The notes beneath the pieces are model-generated. The model did not search any database, was not told the origin of the DNA, and saw only the letters and a program-made list of their open reading frames with translations. From Strongylocentrotus droebachiensis (Eukaryota > Echinodermata > Echinoidea > Camarodonta > Strongylocentrotidae), in assembly GCA_035222895.1 (NCBI GenBank), contig JAVYIG010001602.1:186001-250000 (forward strand): a stretch of DNA of 64,000 bases, written 5' to 3'. Both the position numbers and the translations under genes were made by a program. Below are positions 56,701 to 61,363 of this stretch, in pieces. Each line of letters opens with the position of its first letter. Within the stretch, counting starts at the first letter, position 1.

Positions 56701-59700
56701 GAATCCAGACATAATTGAAACTATTCAAACCAACAAGGATCTTTGCTCATGCAAAATACAAAATGGCAACTCTGTGATGTCAATCTGTTCAGTCATTGTT
56801 TTAAGAGTCATGCAATAAGTGGGTTGAAAATTTTCATACACTAAGGCATTAAGTATTATTTTCTGGTTACGTGTCATTTAGGGAGCACAAATATTGGGTT
56901 ACATGAATGTAACTCTTCATAGTATTCATAATACACATTTTATTTTAAAAATGCACAAATTAACGATCTACAACATATTTTATTTATTTAACTCACATTA
57001 ACACATCTGGAACACAGTGTACAATAATAGAAAATGTTCTATAGGCTAGATTTACAAAACTCAAAAAGTAGCGGATAAAAACTACAGAATGTAATGTGCC
57101 ACTAATTATGTCTTTTATATTTCTATAAAAAGTTATGTAACTTAAGAAAACCAAATCATAAAAATGAGTTGTATGTCAATTGTTAAGTATGTTACTTGAC
57201 AATTATATTAAAAGAAGACTAGGTTCTTATGACACTCTGATCTTTCTGCTTTAATTGTAAAATCAGACATAAAACAATGTGCAGTTTTGTTTTCAATTTG
57301 TATTACATGATAACAGGCCCAAACAAAGTGACTTGTGCTGCACATTGATGTGAATAAGAGCTCTCCCTACTAATACGCTTATTCTGTGATCTCTTTAGAA
57401 AGCCTGTGTGATACGAGAGCCAAGTGTAACAATGCAGTTGCTGAACAGGAACGTCTTGAGATAGAGCTCATGGCCATTTAGGCTTGTCCTCTTCCTCTCA
57501 CTCTCTACCCCATATTGGAGCTGGGTAAACTATATCATATCATGGCACTGTCTACTGCAGACCTTCCTTTTAGTTCTTAGTTAATTGTGAAATGGAAAGA
57601 AAAAGAAAGTTCAATGTGCTTGCTCATATTTCAATTATGATTTCGGTTTCGTTGCTTCCCTCTAGTCTTCAAGTTGCTCATTACAAATTTGATTTTCCTC
57701 TCGTCGCTTTTGATTTTCTTGATAGTTTTCATTTTAAATGTATTTAGTGATTCTCCTTTATTCCCACTGTTTCAACAAAAATTATCATTTTTCTTATTCA
57801 TGTGACAAATCTGTGTCTTCAAATAGAGTTTCTATTTTATTTTATGTATTTTTCCCTTTTCGATGTTAATGAAATAAGTAGATATCAATGTATGATTGAT
57901 TACACGCATTGTCTTTCGTATATCTTTGGCAGACACTTTAGCCTCGCTGAAAATATCATTTCTTTCTCTTTCTTTTGTCTGTACTTGAAATATCACTCCT
58001 GTGATGCTTATATCCTTTAGTTTGTCAAGGATCTGTGTACAGATTTTCTCATGTCTTGAATGTATCCTGTGTTGTTTCCTGATATACCCTAGTCTCTTAT
58101 GACCTTTGATTTCTGACCTCTGACCTCTGATCCCTGGGAATATGGCATTTCAGATTTGTCAGATGAATGCAATATGGCTATATAGTGAAATTATAACAAG
58201 TTTTAATTAGCAAGACACTACACTCTCACTATACTGACGATCATATAGCAATCCTTCTCAGAATGAACCAGATGACCCAGTTTTTCAATCATGTATACAT
58301 TCACGCAAGAACAGAATACACAAAAAATAAATGCCACTATTGCATGAGCACTTAGAAATAAACACTTCACCGAACAATCTACCTATGTGCATCTCACTTT
58401 CACATTCACTGTAGAAATGAAATGAGAAACACATCACTCGTTATATTCCAGTCACTTAGTCCAACCAAAGTTATGTGCATTGTGTCAGGGCTTGATTTAA
58501 TTTTATTTAAAAAAAAGTTCATATCTTATCAGAGCAAAGTTAAAAATAAATTTATTTGTTGATGGGCTGTACTCCGAGTGGTACATGTTGCACATTCAGT
58601 ATAGTGTGAGATTGGCAAGAAGTTTTGTATGTGCACACCCTCCAATCTAGTTTTAATAACGTCTCAAATCATATGTGCCATTTACTTCAAAGTAAATTAC
58701 GATTTTGGGTTGAAATACTGCTTTGATTAATTATTTAAAAAAGAAACCATGCGATAAGAGTTTGTAGTGTAACAAAGCCTAGAATATGATAAGTCTTCCT
58801 CTCGGGACATGATAAGTCACTTGCTGTATTAACTACATGAAGTTAACTACCGGTAGTTAGCATTTATAGTATGTTGTATCATAGTGTATACCTACATGTA
58901 TACCTGCAATGATTCCTGAATTACAGAAGGAATAATCTAGTGGTGATAAAAGTAATCAAAGTGCCCTCGTGCTTGTTATTGAATCAAGTTTGTACTGAAA
59001 TCTATAATATACATGCCACTGTTTAATAGCCCAAGTCAGAATTTGAAGCTCATACAAAATTTAGTGTTCGCCACAAACCTCTTGCATACTTGATATAAAA
59101 GGGGATATCTTTACTCCCAATCAGCTGCTGTTGCTGCAGTTACCTGTAATTCTGTTTGTGGTCTATGATCATCATATGTAATCTCTCTTTGTGGCATGCA
59201 TGTGTGGCGTTTTTGTGATAGAGTGGGGTTATTGCTTTGATTACAAATTGGATTTTATTTTAATATGTCATTTTTGGTATTTTGTTCAAAAGATGAAATT
59301 GCCAAAGAATTGTTATGTTAGGGTACAAAAGAAATGATAAAATGACAGTGGGGCATGCACTAGGACCCATTGTACTCAATAGCCAAATTCTCACTGGCAC
59401 TGCACAGAATTCACCCAAAGTACATTCGTACACAGTCTTCTTCAGAATAGAAGCACGAGAATGATCCTCACAATAGATGAAAGAAATAATGATTATTGAG
59501 TATTTTTATGGAAAGCCATATATGCAAAATTGTGTTTTAGCTAGTCTCTCCATTGGCTTATTTTTGTCTTTGAATTCAACATTTTCTTGTAGCAGTACTG
59601 AAGTGAAATGCTGCGGACATGATTAAATGATTATTTTAAAAGGGGCGTTTTGATGTTTGGATTATGCCAAAATGGACAGATTATTTTGTTTATATTCGAG

Positions 59701-61363
59701 CTATTGTCAACATTGGATATTAGTATGAATTTAAATGGGAATTGTTTTTATTTCACCAAATGCAATCATATTTTAATTGTTCTTTTTCTTTTCTTTTTCT
59801 TCTCTCTCTTTACAGCTGAAGTGCAAGTTACTAAAGAGGAACACCATAAAGTTCAAATGGATTTAGATAGCTGTTTAACTGAGCTTGGAGACCTGTAGAA
59901 GACTGCTCTTTTCATCTTGTGTTTTTGTTTAAGAAAAATGCAAATATATCTATTCCTTTTTACCACTCCTCTGTCATCAACTGTTGCTGGTTTCTAGGTT
60001 GGATTACAATGTGTACTTAGTACTGTGCTGAAGATTGAAGTGCAATCTTCAACACTTAATGTTGCATTATAGACTCTCCTATGTAAAGCAACTAGCGTAT
60101 CGCTTTCTTTTTCATCATTCAAGTGTTGAGTCTCTCATAAAAGAAAGGGAAAAGAAAACAATTCTACAAGTTCATCGCTTGTGTTGATTGGAGCGAACAA
60201 TCGATAAATGTAGGACCAAATTAGTGTTGGACACAAATACATGTAACACATCCCTAATTTATTTTTTGTACTCCCAAATTCCAAGCTTGATTGAGAAAAG
60301 ATTTTTTTTTTAAACTCAGTATTCTAAGGCTCCATCTGTGCACTATTCAAGTCTTGAAAAGATCTCCAGTTTGATATTTTCCATCAATCTTAGGTTTCTT
60401 ACAGTTATAGGTGTGGTTGTTGTGTCATAAACGGAGTGTTGAAATAATCTGGTTTGATATCTATTAGGAAAATGCATATTTAATGTATAATACCTTGCTG
60501 CAAATTTGACAGTTTTTAATTAAGAAGATTCCATTCAATTACGGAGAAATCAGTGATTGAATGACTGGTTCAGCATTGTCTATCCTATCATGCATTACAA
60601 TGTAAGGAAAATGTGTGTAGCTAACTTAACATTGCATGAAGTTACTTAACTTAACATTGTGAAACACGTATATTACACTCACTCTCTCATTCACCCTTCT
60701 TAAGTATTATAAATGACAATTGTGTGGACCTGTACATATATACATATGTGTACATACCATCTTGGTGGTAAGTATGTGGTAGAGGACTAGAGCAGTCTGT
60801 CTTTAGTGGTATCTGGTTTTTACTGTGCACTCAATAGCCCAAACAGTGTGAATAGAACATACTATGCTGTAGGTATGTACTACTAAGTAATCTTTGTGTG
60901 GTCATGATATTATGGTGCATTATGTAATCATTAGGGCGCTCTCTCTCATTCAGTGCTCTGCTTAAAATGTATAAATATAAATAAATGTACTTCTTGTATC
61001 CTCTTCTCTCTTCTCTTTAAACAAAAAAAGTTTTAAAAAGTAGGGTATGTAGCTCATTGCCTCGCTCTACTTTCCTTTGATTCTGTTTTTTATTTACTAT
61101 TTTTGCCTCGATTTGATACCAAATATAATTTTGCTGATTTCCTTTCTTTTCTCTCGTTTATCCTCTGTTGTTGTTGCCTTACGTTGACCCTTGTTGTTTT
61201 GTACTACCCCTCTTCCCTGTTTGTGTCCCATTGTATTGTCCCACACTGTTGCTTTACTGGCTCGTTGACCCTTGCAGAGGAATTGGTGCAGGAGAAGGAA
61301 AAGAGCAGAGGGATGAACGATGAGATGGATCGCTGCTTGCAAGAACTCAACATGGATATCTAG
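23671..61363 (+). CDS. TPM: Tropomyosin gene, alternatively spliced (two first exons, two 4b exons, three last exons)
   Basis: Tropomyosin is a parallel dimeric coiled coil that polymerises head to tail along actin and gates myosin access; in striated muscle it works with troponin. Long form: 23671-23784, 29152-29277, 39457-39590, 46336-46381, 48266-48337 (or 48870-48941), 49829-49899, 50283-50421, 51060-51129, then 57399-57481, 59816-59898 or 61278-61363. All junctions are GT-AG and in phase. The long form is 284 aa (285 with the last exon), the canonical length; starting at 34684 it is 242 aa. Heptad a/d positions are mostly hydrophobic throughout. Exon sizes 114/126/134/71/70 match, from memory, vertebrate TPM exons. 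Cys190 of vertebrates is Leu here; a cysteine sits at 186. Confidence 0.95.
27757..28068. mobile_element. MITE with ~70-bp terminal inverted repeats (312 bp)
   Basis: The left end GGGAGGTGTTTCACAAAGAT, then CCTAAGTTGAACTTA and AAGTTGGACTTAAAAAATAT, is mirrored at the right end with few mismatches. CTG lies at both outer edges, compatible with a 3-bp target duplication. No coding capacity. Superfamily not decided. Confidence 0.8.
28512..28547. repeat. Perfect short hairpin (15-bp stem, 6-nt loop)
   Basis: CCATAGAGATATATA, loop CTTAAT, then the exact inverse. GCGC words flank both sides. Confidence 0.8.
29152..29277 (+). CDS. TPM: Tropomyosin exon 2 (residues 39-80, long isoforms only)
   Basis: Acceptor TCTCTTTGCAG|TTGAAC; donor GAGTC|GTAAGT. 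It has 126 nt, 42 codons, exactly the size of vertebrate exon 2, phase 0 at both ends. The peptide begins LNDTIKERDDRIKQVELELD and ends EAEKAQGV. Only one version was found. Transcripts from exon 1b start downstream of this exon and so lack it. Confidence 0.93.
29352..29499. mobile_element. MITE with GGCCCCGTTGCATAAAACTT termini (148 bp)
   Basis: The left end GGCCCCGTTGCATAAAACTT continues ACCATTGAT. The right end is the inverse (ATCAATGGTAAGTTTTGTGC, then AGCGGGGCC). Internal CCATCAATGGCAAC/ACCATGGTAAC words add further foldback. It lies only 74 bp after exon 2. It accounts for most of the long minus-strand open frame in this area. Confidence 0.8.
30116..30470 (+). mobile_element. tRNA-derived SINE
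   Basis: A-box-like CGGTCTAGTTGATACG and a perfect B box GGTTCGAGTCC lie 40 bases apart, followed by CGCCGCGGCAC, a typical tRNA-like head. The body includes AAATGGATACCCGGTAGGAT, similar to the AAATGGGTACCTGACAGGAA block of the SINE at 50.7 kb. It ends near an ATAATAATATT-rich stretch. The 3' limit is approximate. Confidence 0.7.
31040..31235. mobile_element. Inverted-repeat (MITE-like) element
   Basis: TACAGAGTTTGGCCAAC (near 31071) is inverted as GTTGGCCAAACTCTGTGTA (near 31181), with weaker CGGTCGnnnnnnCC similarity outside. Both strands are therefore open as similar frames. No target duplication recognised. Confidence 0.55.
33665..34030 (-). mobile_element. tRNA-derived SINE, minus strand (same family as 50.7 kb), with internal foldback
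   Basis: Shares AATAATAGTGG..GGGTTCTTGT, TGTCTGTCAGA and GAGTGTGACAAAT with 50698-50965. Read on the minus strand, TTTGGGATTCGACCCCTGCC is B-box-like. It differs by a 140-bp inverted duplication in the middle and a (TAC)n tract at its edge (33628-33657). Confidence 0.6.
33709..33848. repeat. Long near-perfect palindrome inside the SINE
   Basis: The arms ACTCTCTT..TTCTAGGACTTATTTTAA and ATCCAAGGGGGACTTGGGAC are repeated in inverse order around the centre at 33790/33791. The left arm has one ~21-base insertion. The central part GGGACAGTGACAATTGTCGC is nearly spacer-free. Confidence 0.85.
34162..34184. repeat. (GA)n microsatellite
   Basis: About 11 uninterrupted AG dinucleotides, 500 bp upstream of exon 1b. 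Confidence 0.95.
34313..34381. promoter_or_regulatory. Exon 1b proximal promoter elements: E-box palindrome and two CCAAT boxes
   Basis: GATCACGTGATC (34313-34324) is a perfect 12-bp palindrome with a CACGTG E-box, 360 bp before the exon 1b ATG. CCAAT boxes lie at 34366-34370 and 34377-34381. The inner ATCACGTGAT is identical to the one upstream of exon 1a. Confidence 0.45.
34684..34797 (+). CDS. TPM: Tropomyosin alternative first exon 1b (short isoforms)
   Basis: ATG in the context ATCGAAATGG opens 38 codons ending at donor GCG|GTAAGT, phase 0, so it joins exon 3 directly. It begins MEAIRKKMASLRLSLDESLE and ends KKLRDERDRADA; joined to exon 3 it reads RDERDRADA/AEAEVKNL, like the vertebrate short-form junction. 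The frame is open for 28 codons upstream but without an ATG. Vertebrate 1b has 43 codons and a different start (MAGSSSLEAVRRK), whereas this one keeps the exon-1a-like ME.I.KKM.SL pattern. Confidence 0.93.
35798..35856. repeat. Hairpin-forming inverted repeat
   Basis: TTAGCCTTAAGGGCTAAGTG then ATA, a 13-base spacer, then the inverse with about two mismatches. Each arm also contains a smaller TAGCC..GGCTA palindrome. Confidence 0.8.
36136..36183. repeat. Tandem duplication of a 24-bp unit
   Basis: ATGAGCTTGATGTTAAAATT followed by ATA occurs twice in direct succession. Confidence 0.85.
36449..36530. repeat. 82-nt hairpin of pre-miRNA size (or foldback MITE)
   Basis: A perfect 16-bp stem, CCCAAGGTGACTGCAA with its inverse TTGCAGTCACCTTGGG, around the loop AACAGCACTA. 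Imperfect pairing extends outward to TCTGG/CCAGA. It lies within the tropomyosin intron. Confidence 0.75.
39130..39302 (-). mobile_element. tRNA-derived SINE, minus strand
   Basis: Read on the minus strand, GGCATGTGGTAGAGCAGTGG is A-box-like and GGTCCAGGGTTCAAAACC is B-box-like, 35-40 bases apart, with a SINE body beyond. No intact tRNA fold. It ends 155 bp before exon 3. Confidence 0.55.
39457..39590 (+). CDS. TPM: Tropomyosin exon 3 (common; residues 81-125 of the long form)
   Basis: Acceptor TTTTTTGTGTTACAG|GCA; donor TTAAG|GTGCGT. It has 134 nt, the exact vertebrate exon 3 size, leaving two bases of a split Arg codon. It begins AEAEVKNLNSKLILLEEDNG, like vertebrate [20 protein letters not shown], and ends EADENL(R), like AADESER. 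Confidence 0.95.
42001..42960 (-). mobile_element. 5'-truncated non-LTR retrotransposon (LINE), reverse transcriptase C-terminal end
   Basis: On the minus strand 42947-42726 reads YGIEVWGTTYKTNLNCIF..QK.AMRAITFSPR..HSEPLF.KIKVLNIYNLHF. A second frame over 42770-42530 continues with IEHRYGTRGKEQGQLYLPKC and GVKIWNSIPYDLRGIRSKNA. These are the standard blocks after the LINE reverse transcriptase core (LQK.A.R.I, H...TR, P...T..G..SI, G...WN.LP..L). The frame break near 42740 shows decay. The 3' end finishes in TCAATAAA and three CTCAAA-type hexamers (42001-42021), a CR1/L2-like tail. The core RT and endonuclease are missing. Confidence 0.85.
42270..42286. repeat. Poly-T tract within the LINE 3' region
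   Basis: Run of about 17 T on the + strand (poly-A on the element's sense strand). Confidence 0.85.
43379..43412. repeat. (TACATG)n hexamer tandem
   Basis: Five to six uninterrupted copies of TACATG, self-complementary as GTACATGTAC. Confidence 0.95.
44951..45142. repeat. Imperfect tandem duplication (~100-bp unit)
   Basis: ACATTAAACTTAT...GTGAATGTTGAAATAACA then TATTTAA...CCCAAAGTCC occurs twice, with small length differences and an extra TATAAAACATTAAACTATTA spacer. Confidence 0.8.
46336..46381 (+). CDS. TPM: Tropomyosin exon 4a (common; residues ~125-140)
   Basis: A 46-nt micro-exon: acceptor TATCTTTTCAG|AGC, donor GACAAA|GTGAGT. With the two bases from exon 3 it reads R-ARKVLETRSASDDDK, aligning with vertebrate GMKVIESRAQKDEEK. 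It is the first part of vertebrate exon 4; the intron after codon 140 is absent from vertebrate genes as I know them. Confidence 0.92.
46382..48265 (+). other. Tropomyosin intron between exon 4a and exon 4b (1.9 kb)
   Basis: AT-rich, with a C-rich tract near its 3' end (48140-48215). No further exon found. Confidence 0.6.
48140..48215 (+). promoter_or_regulatory. C-rich intronic tract upstream of exon 4b
   Basis: About 75 bases dense in CCACC, CCCAC and ACCCC words lie 50-125 bases upstream of the exon 4b acceptor, where the normal polypyrimidine tract is poor. It could bind poly(C)-binding proteins; purely inferred. Confidence 0.3.
48266..48337 (+). CDS. TPM: Tropomyosin exon 4b (residues 141-164, version 1)
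   Basis: 72 nt, 24 codons, phase 0 at both ends. It begins ITDLESQLTTSK and ends QEEADHKYDE, like the vertebrate AEDADRKYEE. Core residues are Ile141, Leu144, Leu148, Ser151, Gln155, Ala158 and Tyr162. The acceptor (GGTGGCCATGCTACAG) has a poor polypyrimidine tract and the donor is a weak GAG|GTATTA, both typical of a regulated exon. 46+72 equals the 118 nt of vertebrate exon 4. Confidence 0.9.
48338..48869 (+). other. Tropomyosin intron between exons 4b and 4b' (532 bp)
   Basis: No exon seen. It ends in a T/C-rich stretch interrupted by ATGATGATGTGCATGG, which holds the TGCATG motif, then TTTTGCCTCTGAAAG. Confidence 0.6.
48848..48853 (+). promoter_or_regulatory. RBFOX-type TGCATG splicing motif before exon 4b'
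   Basis: TGCATG ends 16 bases upstream of the first base of exon 4b'. In animals RBFOX binding to (U)GCAUG upstream of an exon generally represses it. A single hexamer, so use is inferred. Confidence 0.4.
48870..48941 (+). CDS. TPM: Tropomyosin exon 4b' (residues 141-164, alternative version)
   Basis: 72 nt, 24 codons, phase 0 at both ends, 532 bp after exon 4b. It begins IIDLEQRMKENASRIEELDR and ends LHSE. Same length and same I.DLE start as 4b, so the two are substitutable. Including both would add 24 residues, not a multiple of seven, and break the heptad. Core residues are Ile, Leu, Met, Asn, Ile, Leu, His at a/d, so the Ala158/Tyr162 features are absent. Weak acceptor (CTCTGAAAG) and donor (GAG|GTATTT). 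Confidence 0.82.
48942..49828 (+). other. Tropomyosin intron between exon 4b' and exon 5 (887 bp)
   Basis: No exon seen. It contains a YY1-type AAGATGGCGGCC near 49600 and AT-rich filler. Confidence 0.55.
49829..49899 (+). CDS. TPM: Tropomyosin exon 5 (common; residues 165-188)
   Basis: Acceptor TGTATCCACTAG|TCC; donor GAAAG|GTAAGA. 71 nt, the exact vertebrate exon 5 size, leaving two bases of a split codon. It reads SQRKLQMTEQQLEVAEAKNT then ECE, aligning with [23 protein letters not shown]. Confidence 0.94.
49900..50282 (+). other. Tropomyosin intron between exon 5 and exon 6/7 (383 bp)
   Basis: AT-rich. GGCCCGTTTTCATAAAAGC at 49914 resembles the GGGCCC..CATAAAAC MITE ends seen elsewhere. 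No exon. Confidence 0.5.
50283..50421 (+). CDS. TPM: Tropomyosin fused exon 6/7 (residues 188-234)
   Basis: Acceptor CCAACCAAACAG|C; donor GATGAG|GTACGA. 139 nt, equal to vertebrate exon 6 (76) plus exon 7 (63), with no intron between. It reads KLAQLTDEITTLRNNCKSLE, then AQDRESTEREEKYEASIKQL and RDGLDE; NNCKSLEAQ matches vertebrate NNLKSLEAQ. Only one version was found, so the 6a/6b choice of vertebrates is not available here. Confidence 0.94.
50422..51059 (+). other. Tropomyosin intron between exon 6/7 and exon 8 (638 bp)
   Basis: Mostly occupied by a minus-strand SINE (50.69-50.97 kb) and a small CAATT tandem with duplicated ATATGGTCTAACTGCT flanks (50635-50695). Confidence 0.6.
50698..50965 (-). 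mobile_element. tRNA-derived SINE, minus strand
   Basis: On the minus strand the head reads GTGGTCTAGCGGATAAGTAA ... CAGTTCGAGTCGAGGCAC, clear A- and B-box positions of a tRNA ancestor. The body has AATGGGTACCTGACAGGAAC and ends in TTCTAGAACCCACTATTATT-like sequence. Same family as the copy at 33.67 kb. Confidence 0.75.
51060..51129 (+). CDS. TPM: Tropomyosin exon 8 (common; residues 235-257)
   Basis: Acceptor GTTTGATTACAG|GCT; donor TTGAAG|GTACAG. 70 nt, the exact vertebrate size. It encodes ASNRAEGAEGQVKSLQHQVD then SLE plus one base of codon 258, which each terminal exon completes. Confidence 0.94.
51130..57398 (+). other. Tropomyosin intron before terminal exon 9(1) (6.3 kb)
   Basis: No exon found. 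Contains an (AAAC)n tract (52497-52521) and poly-G (56009-56024). The longest open frames (54.05-54.47 kb) overlap each other in different frames and lack exon-like similarity. Confidence 0.55.
52497..52521. repeat. (AAAC)n microsatellite
   Basis: Six uninterrupted copies. Confidence 0.95.
57399..57481 (+). CDS. TPM: Tropomyosin alternative terminal exon 9(1)
   Basis: Acceptor GTGATCTCTTTAG|AA. Completes a Glu codon and reads ESLCDTRAKCNNAVAEQERL then EIELMAI, stop TAG at 57479-57481; 27 residues, giving a 284-aa protein. Heptad a/d positions are kept up to the final Ile. Two cysteines (261, 267) and the Ala-rich core set it apart from the other two ends. Candidate AATAAA at 58326-58331. Confidence 0.9.
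57482..59815 (+). other. 3'UTR of isoform 9(1) and intron to exon 9(2)
   Basis: The first ~0.85 kb may be 3'UTR (AATAAA at 58326). A CATTTCAG at 58149-58156 is followed by only 10 in-phase codons and a stop, without heptads, so it was not called an exon. Confidence 0.5.
58326..58331 (+). terminator. Candidate poly(A) signal AATAAA for the 9(1) isoform
   Basis: Consensus hexamer about 0.85 kb after the stop of exon 9(1); others follow within 250 bp. Confidence 0.4.
59816..59898 (+). CDS. TPM: Tropomyosin alternative terminal exon 9(2)
   Basis: Very strong acceptor (a 30-base CT tract then TACAG|CT). Completes an Ala codon and reads AEVQVTKEEHHKVQMDLDSC then LTELGDL, stop TAG; 27 residues, 284-aa protein. 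The KEEH..MDLD..LTEL pattern resembles vertebrate 9d-type ends (KEENL..LDQTLLEL). Candidate AATAAA at 60980-60985. Confidence 0.9.
59899..61277 (+). other. 3'UTR of isoform 9(2) and intron to exon 9(3)
   Basis: AT-rich, no exon seen; AATAAA at 60980-60985. Confidence 0.5.
60980..60985 (+). terminator. Candidate poly(A) signal AATAAA for the 9(2) isoform
   Basis: Consensus hexamer about 1.08 kb after the stop of exon 9(2), before exon 9(3). Confidence 0.45.
61278..61363 (+). CDS. TPM: Tropomyosin alternative terminal exon 9(3)
   Basis: Acceptor TTGACCCTTGCAG|AG. Completes a Glu codon and reads EELVQEKEKSRGMNDEMDRC then LQELNMDI, stop TAG at 61361-61363; 28 residues, one longer than the usual tail, giving 285 aa. 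DELV.EKEKY..I..ELD is the common invertebrate C-terminus. It shares MD.CL.EL with exon 9(2). Candidate AATAAA at 62535-62540. Confidence 0.9.

Noticed and set aside
58157-58189. Possible short terminal exon after CATTTCAG
   Set aside because: Only about ten in-phase residues before a stop and no coiled-coil pattern.
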